This document shows, piece after piece, positions 17,960 to 26,930 of a stretch of 64,000 nt of DNA (position 1 is the stretch's first letter; each line of letters starts with the position of its first letter). The stretch comes from Desulfuromonas sp. TF. GTDB lineage: Bacteria; Desulfobacterota; Desulfuromonadia; Desulfuromonadales; ATBO01. Location of the stretch: NCBI RefSeq assembly GCF_000472285.1, contig NZ_KI421424.1:4154-68153 (forward strand), in the 5' to 3' direction. The position numbers and the translations under genes were made by a program. The notes beneath the pieces are model-generated. The model made no database searches, was not told where the DNA came from, and saw only the letters and a program-made list of their open reading frames with translations.

Positions 17960-18178
17960 CTACTTTTTCGAAACCCCCGGAGCGCCGGCGGCGCGCAGTT
18001 CAGCCACTGTCTTACCCCGTACTCCCCAGCTCTCGGGCGGCACCTCGTCGATGACGACATGAGTCGATGCGGGATTCTTATCCAGCACTCTGCTCAGCAG
18101 TTCCGTAATCCCTTCGATCAGGGCTTCCTTCTGTTCCGCCGTGGCGCCCGAGGTGATCTTTACGTTGACAAAGGGCAT
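17960..18178 (-). CDS. 4-oxalocrotonate tautomerase family protein
   Basis: A 72-residue tautomerase-fold subunit starting MPFVNVKIT, so Pro1 would be the catalytic base after Met removal. The ATG at 18178 has GAGGAGG 6 nt upstream; the longer open frame is not credible. Length is close to the 60-75 residues usual for 4-OT/DmpI. In organisms without aromatic meta-cleavage pathways the physiological substrate is generally unknown. It stands alone. Confidence 0.85.
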   Translation of the reverse strand: MPFVNVKITSGATAEQKEALIEGITELLSRVLDKNPASTHVVIDEVPPESWGVRGKTVAELRAAGAPGVSKK

Positions 18179-18301
18179 GCTTAATCCTCCTCTTTTGTTG
18201 CATGGAATTTTTCCGCAAACTGTTGGACAATCCCTTTCGTTTCCGGGCACCAGGTTCGGCCGGTTCCCGCAACAAGGTACCGAATTCCATTTTACCTGCT
18301 C

Positions 18302-18517
18302 TCAGGTCCGGTGTGCAATCCGCCACTGAGATTCGCGGTTCTCGCTTCCGTCCAGATGGTGGACAACAAGTTCGGCGGACAATTCCCGGGCCAGCTCGCG
18401 GCCCCGGTTCTCGGCCTCGCCACGGCTTTGAAAATGCCCGGCGTCTTTGGCGGATCCGTCGCGCTTGATCAGCCATCCTCCCCGGGGGTCGGGATGTACA
18501 TGCACGGTTATGGCCAT
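18302..18517 (-). CDS. DUF2188-like small protein
   Basis: A 71-residue protein with the pattern HVHPDPRGGWLIKRDGS, then a helix with SRGEAENRGRELARE, then LVVHHLDGSENRES. This matches the DUF2188 layout of a short beta-hairpin, helix and strand carrying a dG motif. The ribosome binding site is GAAAGGAGG. Function is unknown. It is followed on the same strand by the tautomerase gene about 120 nt away. Confidence 0.78.
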   Translation of the reverse strand: MAITVHVHPDPRGGWLIKRDGSAKDAGHFQSRGEAENRGRELARELSAELVVHHLDGSENRESQWRIAHRT

Positions 18518-18637
18518 GATGAACCTCCTTTCACATCGGCGAATACATCGCCGTTCCTGTCTTCATCATCCAACAAACCGAGGGCGTGTGCAAGAGATGC
18601 GCGAAAACGGAGGATGAGGCGGTCAGAACGTTTTTCA

Positions 18638-19834
18638 TCAGTTCATCAGCGCGCCTCCGAGAGCGCACAGGCCGACCACGATCCAGGGTGTGACCTTCCA
18701 TATCGCCAGGAGGCCGAAAGCGGCCAGCCCCAGGATGAAATCGGTTGAAGAGAGAATGCCGCTGCTCCAGACCGGGATGTACAAGGCGGCCAGAAGCAGG
18801 CCGACGACGGCGGCATTGATCCCGGCCAGGGCGGGGCGCACCATGGGGCGGCGGCGCAGGGCATCCCAGAAGGGCATCATGCCGGTCACCAGCAGAAAGG
18901 AGGGGAGAAAGATGGCTGTCAGACACAGCGCTCCTCCGGCCCAGCCGCCGGGCCCCGCCCCCATGACGGCTCCCAGATAGGCGGAGAAGGTGAACAGGGG
19001 CCCCGGCACCGCCTGGGTCGCGCCGTACCCCGCAAGAAAGAGATCATTTCCCACCCATCCGGGATTGACCACCTCGGCCTGCAGCAGGGGAAGAACCACA
19101 TGGCCGCCTCCGAATACCAGCGCGCCGGAACGGAAGAAACTGTCGAAGAGAATCATCACCTGACTGCCGGTTGCGGCAGCCAGCAGCGGCAGGCCGAACA
19201 GGAGAGAGAAAAAGAGCGCAAGGCTGAAAACAGCAACTTTTTTACCCACAGGCACAAGGTGGGTTTCCGTTGCAACCCCGCCCGAGCCCCTCATCCACAC
19301 CACCCCGCACAGCCCCCCGGCCGCTATGGCGCCGATCTGTCCCCAGACGCCGGGCCATGCCAGAACCAGGGCGGTGGCGGCCAGCGCCATCGTCTTCCGG
19401 GGGCGGTCCGGGCAGAGGCTCTTCGCCATTCCCCAGGCCGCCTGCGCCACCACGGCGACGGCAGCGATCTTGAGCCCGTGCAGCCAGCCGCCGCCGTGAA
19501 CCGCAGCGTCGCCGGCTGCAGTTACTCCGAAGGCGAACAGGATGAGGACGACCGCGGAAGGCAGGGTGAAACCTGTCCAGGCCGCCAGAGCTCCAGGAAA
19601 GCCTGCCTGCGAGAGGCCGACGGCCATGCCGACCTGGCTGCTGGCGGGACCGGGGAGAAACTGGCAGAGGGCCATCAGGTCGGCGTAAGTTTCTTCACGC
19701 AGCAGTCGCCGGCGCACGACGAATTCCTCGCGAAAATAGCCGAGATGAGCCACCGGCCCCCCGAAGGAGGTCAGTCCAAGCTTTAAAAAGACCAGGAATA
19801 CCTGTCCGGCCGAGAGCGTATTCTTCTGCTTCAT
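18638..19834 (-). CDS. chrA: Two-domain chromate transporter family protein
   Basis: A 398-residue membrane protein of the CHR family in the long, two-domain form. The repeated signatures are FLKLGLTSFGGPVAHLGYF in the first half and RSGALVFGGGHVVLPLLQ in the second. Chromate efflux is established for some members; others may carry different oxyanions, so chromate specificity here is assumed from family. No chrB or other resistance gene accompanies it. Confidence 0.9.
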   Translation of the reverse strand: MKQKNTLSAGQVFLVFLKLGLTSFGGPVAHLGYFREEFVVRRRLLREETYADLMALCQFLPGPASSQVGMAVGLSQAGFPGALAAWTGFTLPSAVVLILFAFGVTAAGDAAVHGGGWLHGLKIAAVAVVAQAAWGMAKSLCPDRPRKTMALAATALVLAWPGVWGQIGAIAAGGLCGVVWMRGSGGVATETHLVPVGKKVAVFSLALFFSLLFGLPLLAAATGSQVMILFDSFFRSGALVFGGGHVVLPLLQAEVVNPGWVGNDLFLAGYGATQAVPGPLFTFSAYLGAVMGAGPGGWAGGALCLTAIFLPSFLLVTGMMPFWDALRRRPMVRPALAGINAAVVGLLLAALYIPVWSSGILSSTDFILGLAAFGLLAIWKVTPWIVVGLCALGGALMN

Positions 19835-19894
19835 TTCATCAGGCCCCTGCCGGGATCCGGAATGGATCGATCATCATCGCTGCCGCCGCCATCT

Positions 19895-20839
19895 TCACGG
19901 CAGGTATTGATAGCGGAAAGACGGCGTCAGCATCTCGGCGACGCCGAGTTCAACATTGGAGAGGGCGCGCAGAAGAGGCGCCGAACCGGCATAGATGCTC
20001 TCGGCCAGGGCTCCCGGACGGCGGTAGAGGATCACCCGGGCTTCGCTCACCCCGGCCAGTTTCCGGATCCGGCTTATCGCATCCTCCAGATAGCCGATCC
20101 CGTCAACCAGACCCAGGTCGAGGGCGGCCGCGGCGTCGAACACCCCGCCCTCGGCCACCTTTTCGAGAGAGGCGGGCGAAAGGGAACGATTTTCCCTTAT
20201 AATCTGCAGAAAGCGCTGGTTGAGGCGGTCGACGATCCCCTGCATCACGGCGTTTTCTTCCGGGGTGCCGGAACGCAGCGGCGACCAGAAATCCTTCTTC
20301 GGCCCGCTCTGGACGGTGCCGATCCTCACTCCCCAAGTTTCGAGCATTTCCGAGATGTCGAACCTGAAGCTGATCACCCCCACCCCTCCGACAATGGAGG
20401 TTGAATGGGCCATGATCTCATCGGCCCCCAGCGCGGCGTAGTATCCCCCCGAGAGACCCTTGTCCATGATGCAGGCCACCACCGGAACACCCTTCTCCTT
20501 GCCGAAGGTTTTCACTGCGTGATACAGAATATCGCTGGCCGTCACCGATCCCCCGGGGCTGTCGATGCGAACCACCAGTCCCACGACGTCGCCGTCGGCC
20601 CCGGCCGCATTGAGCTGCTCCTGTAAACGGGGAATCATCGGCGGCTCCTTGCCGAAGCGCTCCAACCCGAGATGATCCATCGAGATGATCCCGGAAATAT
20701 CGATTACGACGATCTTGGCCCGACCCTTTCCCGAGACGACCCGTTCCTCGAGCCCCTTGAGCTCGGAGCCGACGTTTACCTTGACAAAAGCGCAGCCCGA
20801 AAGAGCACTTATCAGCAGGGCCGTCAACACGTACCGCAT
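19895..20839 (-). CDS. sppA: SppA-type signal peptide peptidase (lipoprotein)
   Basis: A 314-residue S49 serine protease of the short form. The N-terminus is a lipoprotein signal with LSGC. The catalytic region has VRIDSPGGSV, the nucleophile Ser in DKGLSGGYYAALGAD, and the expected general-base Lys in QSGPKKDFWSPLR. It degrades signal peptides and small membrane peptides in the envelope. Carrying a lipobox rather than a simple anchor is seen in related Geobacter-type proteins, but I did not verify this. Confidence 0.92.
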   Translation of the reverse strand: MRYVLTALLISALSGCAFVKVNVGSELKGLEERVVSGKGRAKIVVIDISGIISMDHLGLERFGKEPPMIPRLQEQLNAAGADGDVVGLVVRIDSPGGSVTASDILYHAVKTFGKEKGVPVVACIMDKGLSGGYYAALGADEIMAHSTSIVGGVGVISFRFDISEMLETWGVRIGTVQSGPKKDFWSPLRSGTPEENAVMQGIVDRLNQRFLQIIRENRSLSPASLEKVAEGGVFDAAAALDLGLVDGIGYLEDAISRIRKLAGVSEARVILYRRPGALAESIYAGSAPLLRALSNVELGVAEMLTPSFRYQYLP

Positions 20840-20938
20840 ACTCCTCCTTCGCCGCCAGGCGCCTCGACCTTAAACGGCATTGCGATATACTGGATTCGAA
20901 AAGAGCGAAAGATTGCCTGCAAACTCTCGGGGGCCGCG

Positions 20939-21715
20939 ATGGGGAACGTGTCCAACATCCTGAAAGCCTGGCAGCGCCTGCTGGCGATTTTTCTCGTCGC
21001 CCTCTGCTACGGTTATTTCGGAGGTCTTGTCCTGATTTTCCTCTTTGGCGTCGATCCCTTCCAACTGTTCGGCCTCTCGACGGTCGGCTTGCAGCATGTC
21101 GGCTCTCCGGTCATCGCCAGGAGTGCTGAATTGCATATCGATCCGGCGGTCGTCATATTTGCCTTCAATACCCTTGCCACCTTCACCATCGCGTCCCTGC
21201 TGTCAGCCGCGACCCTCCTCAATCCCGATCGCATGGGTGAGTTTCCGGCGAACTTGAGAAAATCGTTTCTCCGGGATCCGACGATCAACCTCTTTTATCC
21301 GATGCAGGAATTCAGGTCGATCCGGCAGAGGCAGCTGCGTCCGATTTTCATCTGGCTCCGCGTCCTTCCGGCCGCGCCCCTGCTCGTACTCGGTCTGATG
21401 GCGGGCGGCATGATGGCCTCCGCCCATGCGGTCATCGGTTCTCTCGAATATGTCGCCGCCCTGCTGATCCCCCATGGCATCTTTGAGGTCTCCGCAATCC
21501 TCCTGGGTGCAGCCCTACCATCATCCGCCTATCTTCTGATCAAAAAAGACCTTGAGGCCGGCGCGACGGAGAAGGCATTCTGTAAAATCACCCGGTTCAG
21601 CCGCTCCCGGGCCATAAAGGCGAGCATGCTGGCCATCGTGCTTCTGCTGGCGGTTGCCAGCGTCATCGAAGCTCACCTCACCGGCACGATCGCGGCCTGG
21701 GTAAGATCATTCTGA
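20939..21715 (+). CDS. SpoIIM/DUF95-like membrane protein
   Basis: A 258-residue protein with about six hydrophobic segments. IPHGIFEVSAILLGAAL is the core motif of the SpoIIM (stage II sporulation protein M) family, which is also common in non-sporulating bacteria. Function outside sporulation is not established. The start ATG at 20939 has only a weak purine-rich upstream stretch; the open frame continues upstream into the sppA promoter side. It is divergent from sppA. Confidence 0.72.
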   Translation: MGNVSNILKAWQRLLAIFLVALCYGYFGGLVLIFLFGVDPFQLFGLSTVGLQHVGSPVIARSAELHIDPAVVIFAFNTLATFTIASLLSAATLLNPDRMGEFPANLRKSFLRDPTINLFYPMQEFRSIRQRQLRPIFIWLRVLPAAPLLVLGLMAGGMMASAHAVIGSLEYVAALLIPHGIFEVSAILLGAALPSSAYLLIKKDLEAGATEKAFCKITRFSRSRAIKASMLAIVLLLAVASVIEAHLTGTIAAWVRSF

Positions 21716-21777
21716 GGCATCGGCCGCTTCGCCTCTATCTTGACTTCTGCACCGCTAAGAACCTATAGTTGCTCTCC

Positions 21778-22479
21778 ATGAGAGATATCTTCATCGCAGA
21801 TGCCCACCTGGTCGATCCCGAAGACCCCAATTACCGAAAGCTGCTGTCTTTTTTCGAGGAACAGAAGGGCCAGATCCGCACCCTTTTTCTGCTCGGCGAT
21901 ATCTTCGAATTCTGGGTGGGATACCGGCATACCGTCTTCGCACCTTATGTGCCACTTCTTGAAGCCCTGCGGCGCTTACGGGAAAGCGGAACCGAGATCG
22001 TCTATGTGGAGGGAAATCACGATTTCCACATGGGTCCCTATTTTGAAGACGTCCTCGGCTGCCGCATTCTTCCGGACGGCGGCCCCATCGATCTGGACGG
22101 CCGAAAGATCTTCATCGGCCACGGCGACCTTGTCAATCCCGACGACCGGGGATACAAAATCCTGCGCCGTTTCCTGCGCAGCCGCACTCTGAGTCGGCTG
22201 AAAAACCTGATTCCGCCCGACTGGGCCTGGGCCATCGCCCGCTGGGCCGGACGCCGGAGCCGCGGAAGCAGTTCCGAACGCCGGGCGCCGGTGGACATGC
22301 TTATGGCGCACGCCCGGAAACTCTTCGCCGAGGGGTACTGCGCCGTGGTGACGGGCCATTTCCATGAACCCTCGCTGACCGAGACGGAAAGCGGAACGAT
22401 GGTGGCCCTCGGCGACTGGATCGAGCGGTATTCCTATGCCGTCTTCGAAAACGGCAGGTTCGAGCTCAGGTCCTACTGA
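21778..22479 (+). CDS. LpxH-like UDP-2,3-diacylglucosamine diphosphatase
   Basis: A 233-residue calcineurin-like metallophosphoesterase with the full metal-binding set: IADAHL, LGDIFEFWVG, VEGNHDFHMG, FIGHGDLV and VTGHFHEP. The FEFWVG segment and length fit LpxH, which makes lipid X in lipid A synthesis. LpxH-type assignment is favoured over a generic phosphoesterase by the NHDFHMGP and GDW contexts. Its stop overlaps the convergent yihY-like gene by 7 nt. Confidence 0.85.
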   Translation: MRDIFIADAHLVDPEDPNYRKLLSFFEEQKGQIRTLFLLGDIFEFWVGYRHTVFAPYVPLLEALRRLRESGTEIVYVEGNHDFHMGPYFEDVLGCRILPDGGPIDLDGRKIFIGHGDLVNPDDRGYKILRRFLRSRTLSRLKNLIPPDWAWAIARWAGRRSRGSSSERRAPVDMLMAHARKLFAEGYCAVVTGHFHEPSLTETESGTMVALGDWIERYSYAVFENGRFELRSY

Positions 22480-23855
22480 TTCTCTCCGTTTTTTCTCTCC
22501 CCCTCCTCTTCCTTCTTCTGCCCGGCCATTTTCGCCACCAGGTCTTCCAGGGTCAGTTCGCCCAGGCTGTCGCGGCCCGCCTGCTCTATCTGCCGTTCGA
22601 GGTCGGTGATGATTTTCCACTCCGGCGTTTTGTACATCCGCGATACGTTGACCCCGTCTTCCTTGAGGGCTTTGACCACGGAGTGCACCTTCATATTTTT
22701 CAGGGCACGGGCGGGTTGGTAGGCGAAGTCATCCTCTCCTACCCGCACTTCGGAGAGAAACCGCAGTCGTACCAGTTCCTCGATCACGCTTCTGGCCAGC
22801 CGCGGAGGCAATCCCTGCCCCTCGGAGATATTCCTCAGGCGCCAGGGTTTCTCCCCGCGGTTGAAAGCCTCGGCCGCCTGAAGCAGGATGGTGAGGGCGA
22901 TCATCTCCCGACTGGCGAAATTGACGGTTTCCCCGCGAATCTCCAGACGAATGTGCCGAAGGTGCTGATAAGCATAGGAGACCTCCATGCCCAGCAGCAC
23001 GATGATCCAGGAGACATAGATCCAGACCATGAAAATGGGCAGGGCGGCCATGGTTCCGTAGATGGCGTTGTAGCGAGCCACCCCGACCTGGAAGAAGAGA
23101 TAGCTCCATTGAGCCAGTTGCCAGAGAGTTCCTCCAAAGATGCCGCCGATCAGTGCCGCCCGAAAATCGACTTTGATATTGGGCATAAAAATGTAGAGAA
23201 AGGTGAAGGCGGCCCACATCGCTATAAAGGGGAGCACCTTGAACAGGAGATAGATCACCTCCCCCACGTAGGCCATCTCCATCAGCGTCTGCACAAAAGC
23301 CTGACTCTCCAGGGTGGTGGTCATGGAGATGGCGACCAGGACGAAAATCGGCCCGAAGATCAGGACCGAGAAATAGTCTGAGAATCGTCGGTAAAGAGAT
23401 CGGGTTTCCTGGACCCCCCAGATCGTGTTGAAGGTCTCCTCGATATTGGAAAGAAGAGCCAGCACCGTCAGCACCAGGGTAATCAGACCGACGGTTCCCA
23501 GGCGGCCCACATTGGTATTGTTGATATAACGGATGATTTCGGTGACGATCTGCTCGGAGCCGATGGCGATCTCCTTGAGGATGATCGGCTCCAGGGTGTT
23601 CTGAACTCCCAGGCCCTTGAGCAGTGAAAACATCAGGGCGAAAACGGGAACGATGGACAGCAGGGTCACATAGGTGAGCGCGGAGGCGCGCAGGATGCAG
23701 CTGTCAGCCTGGAAATCCCGAACGACAAGAATGGCCACCTGGGTCTGCCGCAGAAGGAAGGCGCGGGCGCGGGACAACTCGGCGGGCTCGAACTCCCAGA
23801 CATCCCGGCCCAGGAAATCTTTGGCCTTTTGCAGTTTTTCAGAAAATCGAGACAT
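22473..23855 (-). CDS. YihY/BrkB family membrane protein
   Basis: A 460-residue protein of the YihY/UPF0761 family. About six membrane segments run from residue 40 to 300 and include ALTYVTLLSIVPVFALMF and the family's WLYIYMPN-like FLYIFMPN. A cytoplasmic C-terminal extension of about 150 residues (AAEAFNRGEKPWRLRNISEG onwards) looks like a winged-helix domain. Older names call it ribonuclease BN, which is not supported. Function is unknown. Confidence 0.88.
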   Translation of the reverse strand: MSRFSEKLQKAKDFLGRDVWEFEPAELSRARAFLLRQTQVAILVVRDFQADSCILRASALTYVTLLSIVPVFALMFSLLKGLGVQNTLEPIILKEIAIGSEQIVTEIIRYINNTNVGRLGTVGLITLVLTVLALLSNIEETFNTIWGVQETRSLYRRFSDYFSVLIFGPIFVLVAISMTTTLESQAFVQTLMEMAYVGEVIYLLFKVLPFIAMWAAFTFLYIFMPNIKVDFRAALIGGIFGGTLWQLAQWSYLFFQVGVARYNAIYGTMAALPIFMVWIYVSWIIVLLGMEVSYAYQHLRHIRLEIRGETVNFASREMIALTILLQAAEAFNRGEKPWRLRNISEGQGLPPRLARSVIEELVRLRFLSEVRVGEDDFAYQPARALKNMKVHSVVKALKEDGVNVSRMYKTPEWKIITDLERQIEQAGRDSLGELTLEDLVAKMAGQKKEEEGERKNGENQ

Positions 23856-23942
23856 GATTCCCAGGCAGATGCTGAAAAAAAGAAAGCGGAAGGCGAAACA
23901 GTGAAGGCCCTGGGTTCAATCCCGGAGCCCCGCTATACCAGC

Positions 23943-23979
23943 CATGAAAAAGCCCACCTGAAGTGGGCTTTTTCATGGC
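23943..23979 (-). terminator. Intrinsic terminator after the ytxH-like gene
   Basis: A 16-bp perfect stem, CCATGAAAAAGCCCAC/GTGGGCTTTTTCATGG, with a 5-nt loop and T-rich ends on both strands. It lies just beyond the stop at 23985 of the minus-strand gene and may work in both directions. Confidence 0.85.
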
Positions 23980-23984
23980 AACCT

Positions 23985-24302
23985 TCAGGCCGTCTCCTTG
24001 TGCTTGGAGCGTTCAGCCTCCATCGCTTCCCTGCCCGCCTCTATGGCCGATTTGATGATTTCCTTCTTCTCCGCCAGGACTTCCCGCCCCTCATCGATCG
24101 CCGCCCTGATCCTGGCTTCTGCCTCATCGGCGGATTTTTTTGTTTTCTCCAGCAATTCGTCGCTCATCTCCCTGAACTTGTCCCGAGTCTCCTGTCCGGA
24201 ACGGGGAGCGGTCAACAGGGCCAGACCGCCGCCGATCGCAGCGCCCAGGACGAAAGCCATAAAGATGCTGCCGCAACTGCCGTTTCTGTACTCTTCAGCC
24301 AT
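23985..24302 (-). CDS. YtxH-domain small membrane protein
   Basis: A 105-residue protein with one N-terminal membrane helix (SIFMAFVLGAAIGGGLALLTAP) ending in the YtxH signature APRSGQETR. A long charged amphipathic helix with repeated A/E/K follows. YtxH proteins are general-stress proteins of unknown mechanism. It lies 2 nt downstream of the DUF948-like gene, with which it forms an operon. Confidence 0.88.
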   Translation of the reverse strand: MAEEYRNGSCGSIFMAFVLGAAIGGGLALLTAPRSGQETRDKFREMSDELLEKTKKSADEAEARIRAAIDEGREVLAEKKEIIKSAIEAGREAMEAERSKHKETA

Positions 24303-24304
24303 GA

Positions 24305-24682
24305 TCAGTCTCCTCCTTGTTGTTTTATCTGTTTTAGAAAAACCTTGCTTGCCGACCTGATGCCCAGCCAGAGGCCGGCAGCATTTCCAATATATTTCCC
24401 CAGATCATGATGCAGAAAATCGTTGATCATATGGATCGACTCACCCGTCTCACCCAGCGATTCGAACAAAGTTCCCGCCCTGGCGGATGCCTGATTGAGC
24501 CGCTCTGACGTCTCCCGCAGTTCACGAAGTGCCGGCAGCAGGTCTTTCTGAGCATCGTTCAGGAAGGCGTCGACCCGCTGGGCCGTATTCTTTACCTGGA
24601 TCAGAAGCGGAATGAGAAAGGCGGCAATAAGAAGGAGCAATATCGTAATGATGAGTGCAAGGACATCGACTTGAACTGGCAT
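24305..24682 (-). CDS. DUF948-like membrane protein
   Basis: A 125-residue protein with an N-terminal membrane helix (DVLALIITILLLLIAAFLIP) followed by a coiled-coil stretch (VKNTAQRVDAFLNDAQKDL) as in DUF948. DUF948 and YtxH genes are often adjacent, as here, and the pair is usually stress-associated. Function unknown. The promoter region at 24683-24768 is AT-rich with the palindrome TACAATTGTA. Confidence 0.82.
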   Translation of the reverse strand: MPVQVDVLALIITILLLLIAAFLIPLLIQVKNTAQRVDAFLNDAQKDLLPALRELRETSERLNQASARAGTLFESLGETGESIHMINDFLHHDLGKYIGNAAGLWLGIRSASKVFLKQIKQQGGD

Positions 24683-24768
24683 GGTAACCCTCCGGCAACA
24701 GGCAGTTGAAGAACAGACATTAAGCTAAGTGGAACACAAATAATTTCATTTACAATTGTACATGCGTT

Positions 24769-25296
24769 TTATGGAAGGTCCAGCAGAAGAGCATCGGCGA
24801 GGAGAAATCGTTCTTTGTGCAGCTTTCCGGCAGGAATTTCGGCAAGGAAGAGGGAATTGATGGTGGCCAGGGTGGTATTGAGCACATCCAGATTGATCAC
24901 CGCTGCGTCAGGCAGCGACTTTACCCCCTTAAAGTTCTCGGGACACCAGTCGAGCAGTCGCTTCTTGCCGGTACCAGCGAGGAGGGGAAGCCCGTGAGTG
25001 CGGCAGATGATGGGACGGGCTTCGTAAAGGAGGCAGGCGCCGTCCTGCAACAGCGGACAGATGCCCTCTTCGGGGGCCAGTCGGGCCCGGCTGCGAATCC
25101 GCCCCGTCTCCTCTGCGCCCCGACTGTCCAGCGCCTGTGCCAGGGCGGCCGCTTCGACGGGAAAAAGAGAAAAATGGCGGCAGCAGGCATCGCATCCCTT
25201 TCGACAGGCCAGATGCGTCCTGAATTCCTCCTCTATGCGTTGACAAAGTTCATCGACCCTGGATACCAGGTCGAAATAGTTTCGAAGGGGGTCCAT
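24769..25296 (-). CDS. YkgJ-family cysteine cluster protein
   Basis: A 175-residue protein with the cysteine pattern of the YkgJ (CxxCxxxCC) family: CRKGCDACCRHF near residue 32, then CPLLQDGACLLYEARPIICR, and a final DWCPENF. These cysteines probably bind zinc or an Fe-S cluster. The family has no firmly assigned function. The C-terminal third carries no known motif. Confidence 0.85.
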   Translation of the reverse strand: MDPLRNYFDLVSRVDELCQRIEEEFRTHLACRKGCDACCRHFSLFPVEAAALAQALDSRGAEETGRIRSRARLAPEEGICPLLQDGACLLYEARPIICRTHGLPLLAGTGKKRLLDWCPENFKGVKSLPDAAVINLDVLNTTLATINSLFLAEIPAGKLHKERFLLADALLLDLP

Positions 25297-25330
25297 ATTT
25301 CAGTCCTTTTGGAGAAATCCTACTGCCAGA

Positions 25331-25351
25331 CACACCTCACACCTCACGCCA
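25331..25351. repeat. Short heptamer tandem tract
   Basis: CACACCT, CACACCT, CACGCCA: a 7-nt-period tract 12 nt before the large palindromic element at 25364. Confidence 0.55.
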
Positions 25352-25363
25352 CCGCAACTACCC

Positions 25364-25504
25364 TTGATGCCTTCGCAAAAACTCAGAGGACGGCTAAGCA
25401 AAAAGTTCGTGTGGTTTTTCAGGGGCGAAGGCATACATCAGGTATGTCGAGGTCCTGAAAAAACGCCGTAACGCCGTGGGGCGGACTTTTTGCGACGCCA
25501 TCAC
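25364..25504. repeat. Full-length TGATGGCGTCGC palindromic element
   Basis: A 141-bp element bounded by TTGATGCCTTCGCAAAAA and TTTTTGCGACGCCATCA. Internal inverted segments include GGTTTTTCAGG against CCTGAAAAAACG and CATACATCAGGTATG. It lies between the YkgJ and M16 genes, and its right end covers the M16 stop codon at 25501-25503. There is no coding sequence in it. Shorter or degenerate copies are at 4867, 12746 and 28484. Confidence 0.8.
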
Positions 25505-26928
25505 TCTTCAACTGAGACCGCTTCCACCGGAATCCCCAAGGCTTCCAGCGAATTGTCGAAAGCCGCGCGGTCACCCACCAGTACGATTTTCTGACTCTCC
25601 GGATTCAGATGTTCCCGGGCGACCCGAAGCACGTCCTCCTTCGATACCGCTGCGACACGGTCGCGGAACGATTCCAGGTATCCTTCCGGATACTCGTAGA
25701 AATCGAGCCGCATGATCTGGGTCACCACATCGTGGGTGTCGGTAAAGGCAAAGACAAAGGAGTTGATCAGGCTTTCCCTGGCCAGCTCGAGTTCCGCATC
25801 CGTAACGGGTTCCTCTCTCATTTCGGCCATGATCCGCCGCATGGTCTCCACCACGTCCAGGGTCGAAGAGCTCTTGGTCTCGGCTCCCGCGATGAAGGGT
25901 CCCGGGAGTCGCCGTCCCACCTGATAATAGGAGTAGACAGAGTATGCGAGACCGCGATTGGAACGGATTTCGCGCATGAGTCGCGAGTTGAATCCGCCCC
26001 CGCCGAGGATGTAGTTCATCACCCGCACCGAATGCAGATCGGGATCCGACTTGTCGATGCCCAACTCGCCGATGAGGATGGTCGTCTGCGGCACTGTCTT
26101 GTCCCCTGCCAGCACTTTGGGCTCGCGGGATTTCTGCACCGGAGGGATGGCCTGAGGAGCGAACTCCACGCGCGGCCACCCGCCGAACTGCCGATCCAGA
26201 AGATCCAGAAGGGCTTTCCGGTCAAAATCACCGGAAACGGCGAACCACACATTGTTCGGATGAAAATAGCGCTGATGGAAATCGGTCAGCTCGCCGCGGG
26301 TGATGGAGGAGACGCTTTCCACCGTCGGAGTCCGGCCGAGGGGGTGATCGCCGTATACTGCCCTGGAGAGGGTTCTGGAAGCTATTGAGGAGGGCAGATC
26401 GTTCTGCCTGCGGATGTCTTCGATAATCTGCTTACGGGCCAGCTCCATCCGCTCCGGGGCGAAGCCGGGGCGTCGGAGCAGGTCGGCCACCACCGCCAGT
26501 CCCAGGGGAAGGTCACTGGCCTGTACCGAAAGATCGATTGTGGTTGCATACGTCCCCGTAGCCACGGAAAGATTCGCCGCCTGGCGCTCCAGAATCCGGT
26601 CCAGCTCATCGGGACTGTACCCGCCTGCGCCGCCGGTGCGCAGGGCGGCTGCGAACAGGCTCCCCAAACCGGTCTTTTCCGCGGGCTCGCCGATCGATCC
26701 GGCGCCGACCATGGCGGTCACCTGCACCAGGGGAAGTTCGTGGTCCTCCTTGAGATAGAGGCGAATTCCATTGGGAAGATCGATACGGTCCACCTGCGGC
26801 ACATGGAAGACCAGGGGGTCGAATTCAAGTTGGTCCGGACGAAAAGCCTGAGGCCTGGGGGCGCAGGACGACAAAAAAAGGACGATTACGAAAAGAATAC
26901 AGGGAATCACCGGAATCTTGCGCCGCAT
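25501..26928 (-). CDS. M16 peptidase-like protein, non-catalytic partner (lipoprotein)
   Basis: A 475-residue M16-fold protein with a lipoprotein signal (FLSSC). The HxxEH zinc motif is missing: the equivalent region reads GLGSLFAAALRTGG. It should therefore be the inactive subunit of a heterodimer, as in the mitochondrial alpha-MPP or YmxG-type pairs. The R/Y pair motif of active partners is present near NRGLAYSVYSYY. The active subunit gene lies 2 nt upstream on the same strand. Confidence 0.88.
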   Translation of the reverse strand: MRRKIPVIPCILFVIVLFLSSCAPRPQAFRPDQLEFDPLVFHVPQVDRIDLPNGIRLYLKEDHELPLVQVTAMVGAGSIGEPAEKTGLGSLFAAALRTGGAGGYSPDELDRILERQAANLSVATGTYATTIDLSVQASDLPLGLAVVADLLRRPGFAPERMELARKQIIEDIRRQNDLPSSIASRTLSRAVYGDHPLGRTPTVESVSSITRGELTDFHQRYFHPNNVWFAVSGDFDRKALLDLLDRQFGGWPRVEFAPQAIPPVQKSREPKVLAGDKTVPQTTILIGELGIDKSDPDLHSVRVMNYILGGGGFNSRLMREIRSNRGLAYSVYSYYQVGRRLPGPFIAGAETKSSSTLDVVETMRRIMAEMREEPVTDAELELARESLINSFVFAFTDTHDVVTQIMRLDFYEYPEGYLESFRDRVAAVSKEDVLRVAREHLNPESQKIVLVGDRAAFDNSLEALGIPVEAVSVEE

Positions 26929-26930
26929 GA

